In this document: piece by piece, positions 34,968 through 43,883 of the stretch
How positions within the stretch are numbered: the first letter of the stretch is position 1
Layout: every line of letters starts with the position of its first letter
From: Paenibacillus spongiae
Lineage (GTDB): Bacteria > Bacillota > Bacilli > Paenibacillales > Paenibacillaceae
DNA length: 64,000 bases
Direction of reading: 5' to 3'
Assembly: GCF_024734895.1 (NCBI RefSeq)
Contig: NZ_CP091430.1
Span: forward strand, 6,280,501-6,344,500
Program-made: the position numbers and the translations under genes
The notes under the pieces: model-generated
The model's input: only the letters and a program-made list of their open reading frames with translations
What the model was told of the DNA's origin: nothing
Database searches by the model: none

Positions 34968-35861
34968 GTGAGAAAAACGACCATTTCCATAACCGCGGAC
35001 AAAAGCCCCTCAAGCTGGAATATTATTTGGCGGGAAATCGTACGAGACAAGTTGGCTTTGGTATCTCTAATCTTTTTAAGCTTCATCATTTTATCTGTTT
35101 ATGGCATATCTCTTGTTCTGAATCAGGAGCAAATTGTAACGGTTGATTTATTCGCACTGAAAAAGCCGCCTTCGGCCGAACATTGGTTAGGTACTGATTA
35201 TGGAGGTCGCGATGTTTTTGGACAGTTAATAATCGGAACTCGGAACTCGTTATCTATAGCTTTTATTGTTACTGCATTTACAGGTGTAATTGGCGTTTTT
35301 ATAGGACTCGTTTCCGGTTATTTCGGAGGCACCGTAGACAATATCTTTATGCGATTTGTAGATTTCTTTATGATATTACCGACTTTAATGATCGTCATTG
35401 CGTTTGTTACAGCCGCGCCTGAATATAATATTATGTCATTCTCGCTTATTATGACAGCTTTTCTATGGATGGGGATTGCAAGATTGATTCGTTCGAAAGC
35501 GCTGCAGGAGAAAGAGCTTGATTATGTTCAGGCATCCAAAACGTTAGGCACGTCTCACTTTAAAATAATGATGGTACAAGTATTGCCGAATTTAAGCTCC
35601 ATCATTATTGTAACGATGACATTGAACTTGGCGGCAAATATCGGTTTGGAGTCTGGACTCTCGTTCCTCGGCTTCGGTTTTCCAGAGAGCATGCCCAGCT
35701 TGGGCACGTTGGTCAGTTATGCCAGAGATCCGCAAACGCTAGAGATGAGATGGTGGATATGGTTACCTGCATCGATACTGATTCTGGTATTGATGTTGAG
35801 TATAAACAATGTCGGTCAAGCGCTAAAGCGTGCGACGGACGCAAGACAAAGAAAAGGATAA
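34968..35861 (+). CDS. oppC: Oligopeptide ABC transporter permease (OppC-like)
   Basis: OppC_N region with LALVSLIFLSFIILSVYGI, the motif HWLGTDYGGRDVFGQLIIGTRNSL and the BPD_transp_1 loop YVQASKTLGTSHFKIMMVQVLPNL are all typical of OppC/DppC. The GTG at 34968 has GAGGTG seven bases upstream; a GTG three codons earlier overlaps that site. Six membrane helices. It partners OppB. Confidence 0.92.
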   Translation: MRKTTISITADKSPSSWNIIWREIVRDKLALVSLIFLSFIILSVYGISLVLNQEQIVTVDLFALKKPPSAEHWLGTDYGGRDVFGQLIIGTRNSLSIAFIVTAFTGVIGVFIGLVSGYFGGTVDNIFMRFVDFFMILPTLMIVIAFVTAAPEYNIMSFSLIMTAFLWMGIARLIRSKALQEKELDYVQASKTLGTSHFKIMMVQVLPNLSSIIIVTMTLNLAANIGLESGLSFLGFGFPESMPSLGTLVSYARDPQTLEMRWWIWLPASILILVLMLSINNVGQALKRATDARQRKG

Positions 35862-35876
35862 CAAAGGAGGAAAATG

Positions 35877-37724
35877 ATGTTGAAGAAGAAAACGGTGTTT
35901 GCAAGGTCTTTATTTATACCGCTTATGTTGGCATTCCTGGTCGTTCTTGCAGCTTGTTCAACGAATAACGGGAACATTGTAAACACACCGAGCCCGACAG
36001 ATGGTACGGAGAAACCGGCTGAGACTCCGACAGAGAAGCCTGCTCCAGATGATGGTCTCTATTCGATTGAGGATTTCAGCAATGTGAAGAAGAATGAGGG
36101 CGAAGCAATAAAGGGGGGATCAATTACGTTTGGTCTGGTATCGGATACACCTTTCGAAGGAACGCTAAATTTTAGTTTCTATGGCAGCGACCCGGATGCT
36201 CAGGTGTTAAGCTGGTTTGATGAACCGCTGCTTACTTGGGATAAAAGCTATGTATACACGAATGATGGAGCGGCAACTTACGAAGTGTCGGAAGACGGCA
36301 AAACATTTACGTTTACGATTCGTGATAACGTAAACTGGCATGATGGCAAGCCGGTAACGGCTGAAGACTGGTTATTTGCTCATGAAGTCATTGGAGACAA
36401 GAAATATGACGGTCTGAGGTATGACTCCAGCTTCACCAACATTGTCGGGATGACGGAATACCACGAGGGAAAAGCAAAAACGATCTCTGGTATAGAAGTT
36501 CTTAGCGAGAAAAAACTCAAAATTACGTACATTCAATCAACGCCATCCTTATTGACAGGCGGAGTATGGACTTATCCGTTAGCCAAGCATATCTTCGGCA
36601 ATATGGACGTGGATAAGATTTCTTCTTCCCCGGAGGTTCGTGAGAAACCAATCGGCTTCGGGCCGTTTAAGGTGAAAAGCATCGTTCCTGGAGAATCTGT
36701 CGTCTATGAGAAAAATACCGATTACTGGCGTGGAGAACCCGCCTTGGATGAGGTTGTTCTGAAAGTAATTAATCCTACGACCGTCGTTCAACAGCTGAAA
36801 AGCGGCGGAGTCGATCTCGTTGATAGTTTCCCGGTAGACCAATACCCGGATAATGCAAATCTATCAAATCTTGAATTCTTAGGTGCGATTGATCGTGCGT
36901 ATACGTACATTGGCTTCAAACTTGGCAAGTGGGATGCCGAGGCTGGCAAGGTCATTCCTGATCCAAAAGCAAAAATGGGCGATGTGAACTTACGGAAAGC
37001 GATGTGGCATGCGGTCGATAACGATCAGGTCGGTAAAAAATTCTATCACGGTTTGCGCTGGAATGCGACGACGCTTATTCCGCCTTCCCACCCTGAATAC
37101 CATGATTCTACAATTAAAGGCCTTGCTTATGATCCAGAGCTGGCTAAGAAAATTTTGGACGATGCCGGATACAAAATGGATGGAAAATTCCGTACAAATC
37201 CGGATGGCAGCGAATTAGTGATTAACTTTATTTCCATGACAGGCGGGGATATTGCAGAGCCGCTCGCCCAATATTATGTACAGTCCTGGCAAGCGATCGG
37301 CTTGAACGTACAGCTGGAAATGGTGGAATTCAACACATTCTATGATCGTGTCGGCAGTAAAGGAAAAGATGACCCGAAAGTAGATGTTTATCAGGGTGCT
37401 TGGGGCGTAGGAATTGACGTTGATCCATCGGGCTTATACGGGCGCGATGCATTGTTGAACTTCCCGCGTTACGCGAGTGACGAGCAGGATAAATTGCTTA
37501 AAGAGGGTGTTTCAGAAGCGGCCTTTGATGTGAAGGTACGTCAAGGCATTTACAAGGAATGGCAGCAGCTGATGGTGAATGAGATTCCAGTATTCCCGAC
37601 GCTGTACCGCGCTATAATCACTCCGGTTAATAAACGGATTCTTAACTTTGCAATTGGAGATGGAACGAACCTGTATCTGAATCAGCTTGCCGTATCACAA
37701 GATAAACCGTTTGTAGCTGAGTAA
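35877..37724 (+). CDS. oppA: Oligopeptide-binding lipoprotein (OppA-like, SBP_bac_5)
   Basis: AAGGAGG precedes two adjacent ATGs; the second (35877) has the better six-base spacing. A type II signal peptide ends in LAAC-ST, so the protein is a lipid-anchored extracellular binding protein. A Thr/Pro-rich linker follows. The SBP_bac_5 fold is seen in FTFTIRDNVNWHDGKPVTAEDWLFAHEVI, PIGFGPFKVKSIVPGESVVYEKNTDYWRG and VNLRKAMWHAVDNDQV. It is last in the operon and followed by a strong terminator. Its size (about 615) is usual for OppA. Confidence 0.93.
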   Translation: MLKKKTVFARSLFIPLMLAFLVVLAACSTNNGNIVNTPSPTDGTEKPAETPTEKPAPDDGLYSIEDFSNVKKNEGEAIKGGSITFGLVSDTPFEGTLNFSFYGSDPDAQVLSWFDEPLLTWDKSYVYTNDGAATYEVSEDGKTFTFTIRDNVNWHDGKPVTAEDWLFAHEVIGDKKYDGLRYDSSFTNIVGMTEYHEGKAKTISGIEVLSEKKLKITYIQSTPSLLTGGVWTYPLAKHIFGNMDVDKISSSPEVREKPIGFGPFKVKSIVPGESVVYEKNTDYWRGEPALDEVVLKVINPTTVVQQLKSGGVDLVDSFPVDQYPDNANLSNLEFLGAIDRAYTYIGFKLGKWDAEAGKVIPDPKAKMGDVNLRKAMWHAVDNDQVGKKFYHGLRWNATTLIPPSHPEYHDSTIKGLAYDPELAKKILDDAGYKMDGKFRTNPDGSELVINFISMTGGDIAEPLAQYYVQSWQAIGLNVQLEMVEFNTFYDRVGSKGKDDPKVDVYQGAWGVGIDVDPSGLYGRDALLNFPRYASDEQDKLLKEGVSEAAFDVKVRQGIYKEWQQLMVNEIPVFPTLYRAIITPVNKRILNFAIGDGTNLYLNQLAVSQDKPFVAE

Positions 37725-37756
37725 AGAAGGCCCATGTTGTAATGTTTATTAATATC

Positions 37757-37795
37757 GAAAAGCCATCTGACCCTTTAATGGTCAGGTGGCTTTTC
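37757..37795. terminator. Bidirectional terminator after the opp operon
   Basis: A 16-bp stem with one G-U pair (GAAAAGCCATCTGACC / GGTCAGGTGGCTTTTC) lies between the convergent opp operon and the GNAT gene. Confidence 0.9.
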
Positions 37796-37867
37796 CTCTT
37801 GCGAACAAACGATCGTCGGCAAATGGTCTCAAGCTGCGGGGAATAACGGTCCATGATTCATCGGATG

Positions 37868-38296
37868 TCAGATATCCTTTTTCAAATAATAATGAGTATG
37901 CCTGCCCGCATTCTGAATCGTTCCAAACACTTCAAAGCCTTGTTTTTTGTAAAAATCTAGAGCTTGAAAGCTCAATGTATCTAATTTTATAAATTCGCAT
38001 TTTTTATCTTTAGCTACTCTTTCAGCCTCGGCTAGAAGCTGCTTCCCATAGCCTGATTTTCTAAACTCGCTTTCAACAAATAGATACTGGATCTCTAGCC
38101 AGTTCCAACATATTTCCCCAACGAGTCCGCCATATATCTGCCCGCGAGCATCTTTTAAAAAAAGATTGATTTCTTGGTATCTGCCCTTCAACTCATCGGG
38201 AAAATGAATAAAATTAAACGCAATCATCTTGTTTGTTACATAGGCTTTGTCTGTTTGATTCAACTCACTAGAAATATACAACTCCACACCATTCAC
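37868..38296 (-). CDS. GNAT-family acetyltransferase, 142 aa
   Basis: The core motif YLFVESEFRKSGYGKQLLAEAERVAKDKKC carries the acetyl-CoA loop, followed by IKLDTLSFQALDFYKKQGFEVFGTI. The length is typical for single-domain GNAT enzymes. The start is a GTG with a weak upstream site. The substrate is unknown. It is convergent with the opp operon and divergent from a GNAT-like gene. Confidence 0.85.
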   Translation of the reverse strand: MNGVELYISSELNQTDKAYVTNKMIAFNFIHFPDELKGRYQEINLFLKDARGQIYGGLVGEICWNWLEIQYLFVESEFRKSGYGKQLLAEAERVAKDKKCEFIKLDTLSFQALDFYKKQGFEVFGTIQNAGRHTHYYLKKDI

Positions 38297-38502
38297 TCCG
38301 TTCAGCCATTTTGCTCAAAATAAACACAAACTATGATCTCATTATATCTGTTACTCCTCATCGTGGGAGGAATACAACATTTATAGATAAACTTTACCGC
38401 CTGCTTGGAGTCGCTCGAAGATTTTTCACAAAAAATGTTAGTATAGGATTATCCGCTGCCGCTGCTTATACTGAAGGTATTCTTCTTGAAGGAGCTGGTT
38501 AA

Positions 38503-39417
38503 GTGAATCGAAAGTCCATTACGGTCAGAGAAGTGACCCCGGACGATGATGCGGACGATCTCTTGAAGCTAATTAACGATACGTTACAGCGGTATGTAAA
38601 AAACAATACGATAACGGTAACGGGAGCGATTGAACCACCGGCCTATGTCGCCGTTTGTGATGGGCAAATCGTGGCCGTCGCCGAGATCAGCCTATCTGAG
38701 TTTTCACGAAACGGTAATCTGGCGTATGGTTACTTAGCTGACTGCGAGGATGCATTGCCTGCATTAGTCGATGAATGCGGGAGTTACGTTGTGCGCCATG
38801 GCGGAAGCAAGCTGTTTGCATGGGTGAACACAAAGTTCGGGCAGGTCCGAAACGAAGCGATCACCGTGCTGGAGCGCTGCGGATTTCAATCGGATGAGTA
38901 TAGCACGATTACTTGTCAGCTTTCATTGACGGATTGGAGCGCTCCCGATTCTTTTGACGCGGATGGAATCGAGGCTGTGACCGATATGGAAACAGGAAAG
39001 CTGAACGCCATATTGCTTGAAGACGGAGAAGACGCCATGGCCGAGCTGGTCAATCGGCAGTTTCCTGCCGGACCGTCCCGGAGCCGGGTTACGCTTGGCA
39101 TTCGGAATCAAGAGACCGGCGAGATCGCGGGCTTGGCCTATTATGAAGTATTTCTATATCGTCCCGATGCGGAGGAAGCCTATTTCGAAGCCATCGGATT
39201 CGGGCTTCATTTTCGGCCAAAATATAAGGTTGCCAAAGCGGATAAGAAGCGGCTCCTTCAAGGCGCTCTTCAGTCGATGAAGCAATTAGATGTACGGCAT
39301 GTTTTGACTAGAATGACCTTAAACCATTTTGACGTATTTGCCGCTATGGCAGCGGAAGGCTTCACTAACGACACTTTGGAAGAATTGAATTCATTACGGT
39401 TGACAAAGAACGTATGA
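38503..39417 (+). CDS. GNAT-like protein, 304 aa, function unknown
   Basis: The GTG has AAGGAG eight bases upstream. The N-terminal half reads like a GNAT domain (ITVREVTPDDDADDLLKLIND, YVAVCDGQIVAVAEIS, YVVRHGGSKLFAWVN, AITVLERCGFQSDEY). The second half is a related but diverged domain (LGIRNQETGEIAGLAYYEVFLY ... EGFTNDTLEELNSLRL). The canonical acetyl-CoA loop is weak, so activity is uncertain. The next gene (CD3324 family) starts ten bases after its stop, so they form an operon. Confidence 0.7.
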   Translation: MNRKSITVREVTPDDDADDLLKLINDTLQRYVKNNTITVTGAIEPPAYVAVCDGQIVAVAEISLSEFSRNGNLAYGYLADCEDALPALVDECGSYVVRHGGSKLFAWVNTKFGQVRNEAITVLERCGFQSDEYSTITCQLSLTDWSAPDSFDADGIEAVTDMETGKLNAILLEDGEDAMAELVNRQFPAGPSRSRVTLGIRNQETGEIAGLAYYEVFLYRPDAEEAYFEAIGFGLHFRPKYKVAKADKKRLLQGALQSMKQLDVRHVLTRMTLNHFDVFAAMAAEGFTNDTLEELNSLRLTKNV

Positions 39418-39427
39418 AGGAGTCGTG

Positions 39428-39700
39428 ATGAAAAAATACGTGAATGCCCGTGATGTGCTGCCCAAGGCGTTAATCGAAGAGATTCAGAAATATGTGAAAG
39501 GGCAGCATCTCTATATCCCCCAATCCGGCCGTCAATCGTGGGGCGCTTCGACTGGAATTCAAGATGAATTTCAACAGCGCAATGCGGAAATCCGGCGAAA
39601 GCACAGCGGCGGTGTCCCGATTAGACAATTGGCCGTCATGTTCAACCTCAGCGAGGAACGAATACGCGGTATTATTTATGAACGAATCAAGGAGGAATGA
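39428..39700 (+). CDS. CD3324-family protein (Mor-like HTH)
   Basis: The ATG at 39428 has AAGGAG about five bases upstream. The 90-residue protein has KYVNARDVLPKALIEEIQKYVKGQHLYIP and the helix-turn-helix-like end GGVPIRQLAVMFNLSEERIRGIIYERI. Such proteins resemble the Mor/C transcription activator fold and are common in Firmicutes; the target is unknown. It is likely co-transcribed with the preceding GNAT-like gene. Confidence 0.8.
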   Translation: MKKYVNARDVLPKALIEEIQKYVKGQHLYIPQSGRQSWGASTGIQDEFQQRNAEIRRKHSGGVPIRQLAVMFNLSEERIRGIIYERIKEE

Positions 39701-39751
39701 TTTCGGGAGTAGGAGCTGCCTTTCGATAGCCTTCTCCAGTTCCGATATGAG

Positions 39752-39794
39752 CTTTTCGCACCGTGTGCAGTTCCCAGCCCGCGGTGCGAAAAAG
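39752..39794. terminator. Hairpin between convergent genes
   Basis: A 12-bp stem CTTTTCGCACCG / CGGTGCGAAAAAG with an 18-base loop lies between the CD3324-family gene and the convergent methyltransferase gene. Confidence 0.7.
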
Positions 39795-39814
39795 GAACAG
39801 CCTCTTGCAGCAGC

Positions 39815-40564
39815 TTAACCCTTCTTATCGAAGTAAAATACTCTTCTTGCGACATGCACGCTTCTGTTATGCGATCGTTCAATATAGCCAGAAGGCGTGT
39901 AGCCCCATGAAATCAATTGATCCTCCGTCTCCCGAGACGCTTTCTCTTCACTGCACGGTCCCAGAATCAATCTCCCCTGATCGGCAACGTAATGAAGGTA
40001 CAGGTGCTCGAAGAAAGCCTTTCTCTTATTGCGCGGAACGTACGCCAATTCCTTCACGCATACATAGTCAAACTTCTTCTCCGGCGCCCATCCGAAAGCA
40101 TTCCCGATGGTGAACTTGTCCTTCCAGTCCGGCAGTCTCTTCCGGGCCAGCTCGATCAGCCCTTCCGAAATATCCAATCCGTAGAAATCGATTTGAATCC
40201 GATTCAGCGCCGTTATCCATTGGTGCAGGGACTCGATCAAGTGGCCGTTCGCGCATCCCACATCGATGAAAGTGCCGCTCTTCGTCATCGTATCCATAAG
40301 CATGAAATGGTTGTGAAAATAGTGCTGCTCGTCGCCCCCGTGACCGGATTGCGCCCTTGGATTATCCGCTGACAAATAATGCTCCGTAAAATGTGCCGTC
40401 TTTATTTCGTACCATTCTTCCTCAGTAATTCTGCCCTCGTCCAATGCTTGCTGCTGCTCTTCCTCGAAATCATACGCTCTGTCTATGATCCGCTTGATTT
40501 CCAATTGATATTGCACCTCCGGGATTGATGAAAATAAATCAGCTTTGCTGCGCTCCACTGCCAA
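39815..40564 (-). CDS. Class I SAM-dependent methyltransferase
   Basis: Motif I is TFIDVGCANGHLIESL (about residues 97-112), followed by the acidic strand end FYGLDISEGLIELARKRL and YVCVKELAYVPRNKRKAFFEHLYLHYV. Substrate unknown. The start is uncertain: the frame opens at a TTG (40564) without a clear ribosome site, and a GTG three codons later is also possible. A truncated copy of its middle lies at 31511-31702. A hairpin terminator lies just upstream at 40582-40609, belonging to the gene before it. Confidence 0.8.
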   Translation of the reverse strand: MAVERSKADLFSSIPEVQYQLEIKRIIDRAYDFEEEQQQALDEGRITEEEWYEIKTAHFTEHYLSADNPRAQSGHGGDEQHYFHNHFMLMDTMTKSGTFIDVGCANGHLIESLHQWITALNRIQIDFYGLDISEGLIELARKRLPDWKDKFTIGNAFGWAPEKKFDYVCVKELAYVPRNKRKAFFEHLYLHYVADQGRLILGPCSEEKASRETEDQLISWGYTPSGYIERSHNRSVHVARRVFYFDKKG

Positions 40565-40581
40565 GCAGCCGCAAGATTCTT

Positions 40582-40609
40582 AACCCCTCCGGCTTTAACC
40601 GGAGGGGTT
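40582..40609. terminator. Terminator after the stalk-domain gene
   Basis: Perfect 11-bp arms AACCCCTCCGG / CCGGAGGGGTT with a 6-base loop. Confidence 0.85.
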
Positions 40610-40622
40610 GTTTTCTCGCTAT

Positions 40623-42014
40623 CTATATTACCGTAACTTGCATCTGAACGACTTTGCCTACCGTCCGGTCGCTTGTCACCGACGACCCTTGCGTCCAGAC
40701 GTCGACCTTCAATCCAGTCCTCAAATCTTTTACCATTATGCGGCTTTCCTTGCCTTTGTGTTCAATTACCGCGTCCTGCTCCAACCTAATAAGCATGGCT
40801 TCCGGCTTGCCGTCTTCCATCAGCCTGTCAGGATTCTCGATGAGCATGGTGCCGTCTTTGTTAATCGACCGTATCACCCCTGGCATGTTCGGTTCCGGAG
40901 ATATAACGACATTCTGAATCTGTAACGGAAAGCTTCTGCCGGCAAACTCATATAACGTTTGTTTGATCCGTTCAACTTCTTCGGCAGGAAGTGCTTGATC
41001 ATGAATCCACAGCCGGCGTACGACAAGCTTCATCTCGCCGTTCTCGATTGAACTTGTCATGACCTCAACGTCCAGGTCTTCGAATAGTTTCTTCGTGTCA
41101 AATAGCTTATCCAGCACGCGGCCCATTGTAAGCTCTAGATTGAGTCCTGACGGGTAAATGATTTCGCTCTCGGAGCCAGGCTCTGCACGGAACAGGACGT
41201 AGGAGGCTTTGGAGGGTAAGCTGAAGTTCACGGTAACGATGGAGTCCGACGACCCCTGTCCGGTTTCCAGCGTCCATGGAATGACGCGCTCTGTCGCCTT
41301 TCCGCTGCTGTCTACCGCGATTACCATAAACTCCTGCTGGATCGGCTGTCCGTATTGATCCTCCGTCCGCTCAAGCGTCAGCGTCAACTGATACGGATTC
41401 TTGTTGTGCTCCGGATGCACCTCTTCTTGCTGAAGCGAGAGCGGAATGAAGGGGTATGCCGGATCCGCCAACAGATGGGGATACTCGACCGGTTGATCTT
41501 TGATGATCTCTCTTAGCGGTCTGTCCCCTTGCTCCCGATCCATAATGGCGAGCACCTTCCGGCCGTTTTCCGTACGGACTTCATAGCTGTAGGAATAAAG
41601 CTTCTGCAGTATCGGTGTCAGCGGAATAAATAACGATCCCGCCCGCATCTCCGGGGCTGCTTCGAAATAATAACCAAGATCCGTTTCATAGACAGCCCAA
41701 TCCACCCCTTCACGCAGACCCGCGACCGATTCATAATTGGAAAGAGCCCTAATGGTGTACGAAGTCCCTCTCTTCGATGTATATGAATCGACGCTTGCCC
41801 CGATAATGTCAGCCAGCGGCTGCAGCGGCACCATAAGCCGATTGTTCTTAATGAAAGGCGCCGATTCCCCTGGGAACAGCACAAAATGATTTTTAATTAA
41901 CAGCGGCATCGGCTGTACGCCTTTGCTTGCAGGTTGCGCTTGCGCAGGCGGCAGTACGGCTCCCGTTAGAAGAAGGATCATAATTAGACAAGTAAATGGA
42001 ATCAACTTACGCAC
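40623..42014 (-). CDS. Secreted stalk-domain (copper amine oxidase N-like) protein
   Basis: The GTG start has TGGAGGT six bases upstream. A signal peptide (about 1-27) ends at AQA. The copper-amine-oxidase-N/stalk pattern follows: LFPGESAPFIKNNRLMVPLQPLADIIGASVDSYTSKRGTSYTI and GSLFIPLTPILQKLYSYSYEVRTENGRKVL. Residues 180-463 hold two or three beta-rich modules of unknown type. Such proteins are exported to the cell surface in Paenibacillus. No enzymatic residues are recognised, and there is no copper-oxidase catalytic domain. Confidence 0.78.
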   Translation of the reverse strand: MRKLIPFTCLIMILLLTGAVLPPAQAQPASKGVQPMPLLIKNHFVLFPGESAPFIKNNRLMVPLQPLADIIGASVDSYTSKRGTSYTIRALSNYESVAGLREGVDWAVYETDLGYYFEAAPEMRAGSLFIPLTPILQKLYSYSYEVRTENGRKVLAIMDREQGDRPLREIIKDQPVEYPHLLADPAYPFIPLSLQQEEVHPEHNKNPYQLTLTLERTEDQYGQPIQQEFMVIAVDSSGKATERVIPWTLETGQGSSDSIVTVNFSLPSKASYVLFRAEPGSESEIIYPSGLNLELTMGRVLDKLFDTKKLFEDLDVEVMTSSIENGEMKLVVRRLWIHDQALPAEEVERIKQTLYEFAGRSFPLQIQNVVISPEPNMPGVIRSINKDGTMLIENPDRLMEDGKPEAMLIRLEQDAVIEHKGKESRIMVKDLRTGLKVDVWTQGSSVTSDRTVGKVVQMQVTVI

Positions 42015-42099
42015 GATTTACCTCCACTTTTTGCATATTTTTATCATTAGTATCCAGTTATACGCCATGATCTGGGTTTAGTTGCGTGGAACAAAAGGA

Positions 42100-42134
42100 A
42101 AACCTCAGGTACTTATCCCCGGTACCTGAGGTTT
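42100..42134. terminator. Intergenic hairpin upstream of the nitroreductase gene
   Basis: Perfect 13-bp arms AAACCTCAGGTAC / GTACCTGAGGTTT with a 9-base loop. No T run; function uncertain. Confidence 0.55.
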
Positions 42135-42216
42135 CGTGATTTTGAAAGGCAAATAGATGTCTTACATGGTCGATCCAACACTCGCTAATACTATTCACAA
42201 CTGGAACATACTGCAA

Positions 42217-42250
42217 TTGACTTGGGTACAGTTTAGAAGATATACTGTAC
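42217..42250 (+). promoter_or_regulatory. Sigma-A promoter with overlapping inverted repeat, nitroreductase gene
   Basis: TTGACT and TATACT are 18 bases apart. An inverted repeat GTACAG-N13-CTGTAC (42226-42250) covers the spacer and the -10 region, a place where a repressor would block transcription. Nitroreductases in Bacillus are often controlled by redox or quinone-sensing MarR/DUF24 repressors; the actual regulator here is not known. Confidence 0.65.
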
Positions 42251-42312
42251 TCATTTGAATTACAGTTAATCGTATGAACCATACGGGAGAATCTATTTGG
42301 AGGTTACTCATA

Positions 42313-42960
42313 ATGACAGTTCAAGTACAAGATGTGCAAGATTTTATGAAGGTCGTGGAAGGGCGCCGTTCGGTCCGTTCTTATGAACCGGCGGATATTT
42401 CGAAGGAAGTGTTGAAGGAAATATTGGAGACGGCGACGCTGGCGCCATCCTCTTCCAATATGCAGCCGTGGCGTTTCTTGGTCGCGCATGATAAGGAGAG
42501 CAAGAGCAAGCTTGAGTCAGCCGTTCTAGATTTTAATAAGCAGCGGGTGGCCGAAGCATCGGTCGGCATCGTCGTCCTTGGCGATCTGAAGGGCTACGAG
42601 AAAGCGGAAGATATCTATTCCCAAGCCGTGAAAGCAGGCTATATGACCGAAGAATTCAAGGCTCAGTTTGTGCAGAATTCGCTCAACTTATACGGTTCGC
42701 TCCCTCAGGACAAACTGAAGGAGATCGCTCTCGTCGACGGCGGACTCGTCTCGATGCAGCTCATGCTGGCCGCGCGGGCGAAAGGCTATGACACGCTGCC
42801 GATGGGCGGCTACGATCCCGTCAAACTGAAAGAGCTGTTCGGCATCTCGGACCAATATGTGCCGGTCATGGTGATTGCGCTTGGCAAAGCCGCACAGGAA
42901 GGCCGTCCGACGACCCGGCTGCCAATCGATAAAGTGACATTCTGGAATTCCATGGCTTAA
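42313..42960 (+). CDS. Nitroreductase-family FMN oxidoreductase
   Basis: GGAGG lies eight to nine bases before the ATG at 42313. The family pattern is clear: FMKVVEGRRSVRSYEP, ATLAPSSSNMQPWRFLV, LVDGGLVSMQLMLAARAKGYDTLPMGGYD and VPVMVIALGKA. Such enzymes reduce nitro compounds or quinones with NAD(P)H and FMN. The length (215) is typical. It stands alone behind a good promoter with an operator-like inverted repeat. Confidence 0.93.
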   Translation: MTVQVQDVQDFMKVVEGRRSVRSYEPADISKEVLKEILETATLAPSSSNMQPWRFLVAHDKESKSKLESAVLDFNKQRVAEASVGIVVLGDLKGYEKAEDIYSQAVKAGYMTEEFKAQFVQNSLNLYGSLPQDKLKEIALVDGGLVSMQLMLAARAKGYDTLPMGGYDPVKLKELFGISDQYVPVMVIALGKAAQEGRPTTRLPIDKVTFWNSMA

Positions 42961-43011
42961 GCAGGTTGTTGAAAAATCAATATCACGCCATTCTTTCGCA
43001 CGTGTGTGGAC

Positions 43012-43136
43012 TTACAGCTATAGCTTGCCGCCGCAGGGCGACTGATCACGAGCTGTAACGGCCAAATACGGCGTTACAGCCCTTCTCCTTCGCGGGACCC
43101 TATGCTGTAACGCCCTTTTTTTTCGGTCTTACAGCA
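43012..43136. repeat. Alternating inverted GCTGTAACG repeats
   Basis: Five motif copies alternate in orientation: TTACAGCT (43012), AGCTGTAACG (43051), CGTTACAGC (43072), GCTGTAACGCC (43104) and TTACAGCA (43129). Neighbouring copies can pair in alternative ways. The pair 43070-43080 with 43104-43114 is a perfect 11-bp stem followed by T8, a terminator; the pair 43052-43060 with 43072-43080 would exclude it. Confidence 0.75.
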
Positions 43137-43260
43137 CCAGATTGCTGCCGCGGGGCGGCTATCACGCCGATCGGCTCAAGTACCTAGCCAATAGCCATCC
43201 CCCCTACCCCGCTTCATCATCGAGCGCTCCCTAGTACGCCTACATCCAAACTACTGCCTT

Positions 43261-43320
43261 TCTACTTCAACTCTGGTTCTACTTCAACTCTGGTTCTACT
43301 TCACCTCTAGTCTACTTCAT
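43261..43320. repeat. Tandem 17-bp repeat next to the lipoprotein stop codon
   Basis: TCTACTTCAACTCTGGT occurs twice exactly, then once with two changes and once partially, ending at the stop codon of the minus-strand lipoprotein gene. The whole 42961-43319 region has no gene. Confidence 0.85.
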
Positions 43321-43802
43321 CAATTTGCTCCTTCCCCTTTTGCCTCCACACTTCCACTGCCGCTGTCACTCCCACCCTCGCTGCCGCTTTCAAAAAGCGC
43401 TTGAATTTTCTCCAGCAATCCATCATTGTGAATATAATAGTGCCTGCCCGTACTGTTCGTCGTAAAACTGAACTGCACTTCCTTGTTCACAAAGAGAGTG
43501 ACCGCATAGAGAAAGCCTGTCCGGCCTTCTTGATTCGGGTCGGGAACGAACGGCGTGTCACGCACTTCACGAATCCAATCTTGTATCTGCTTCTCATCCG
43601 TATACGTTCTAAGTTCCCCCGTTGATCCGCTGCGAATCTCGATATAGTCCACCTTCTGAATATCGCCCGGGTATAGTTCATCGAGGTTCTTCGTCGTTAA
43701 CGGAGGCTCCTGTTCCGGCGCCGTCTCACTGCATCCCGCCACGATTAGCATAAATACGACTAACACGAACAGTGCTGCTGCAGGCTTCACGCTGCGCTTC
43801 AT
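43320..43802 (-). CDS. Small lipoprotein, 160 aa
   Basis: GAGGTGATGAC precedes the ATG. The signal peptide ends in a lipobox LIVAGC, so the protein is lipid-anchored. The mature part has a compact alpha/beta domain (VDYIEIRSGSTGELRTYTDEKQIQDWIREVRD, YAVTLFVNKEVQFSFTTNSTGRHYYIHNDGLLEKIQALF) and a Gly/Ser/Glu-rich tail. No family is recognised. Such small lipoproteins with a DNA-free, substrate-like domain are frequent in Paenibacillus. Confidence 0.75.
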   Translation of the reverse strand: MKRSVKPAAALFVLVVFMLIVAGCSETAPEQEPPLTTKNLDELYPGDIQKVDYIEIRSGSTGELRTYTDEKQIQDWIREVRDTPFVPDPNQEGRTGFLYAVTLFVNKEVQFSFTTNSTGRHYYIHNDGLLEKIQALFESGSEGGSDSGSGSVEAKGEGAN

Positions 43803-43883
43803 GTCATCACCTCATATCGACGTGGATGTGTCCATTTAACTTTAATCATGCTCTGCTTTCTCTATAGAAGGAGGCGAATTCGG

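Noticed and set aside
38311..38502. 63-codon frame before the GNAT-like gene
   Set aside because: No ribosome site; covers the promoter region and ends where the real GTG start begins.
42058..42282. 74-codon minus-strand frame
   Set aside because: It crosses the intergenic hairpin and the nitroreductase promoter, with no ribosome site.
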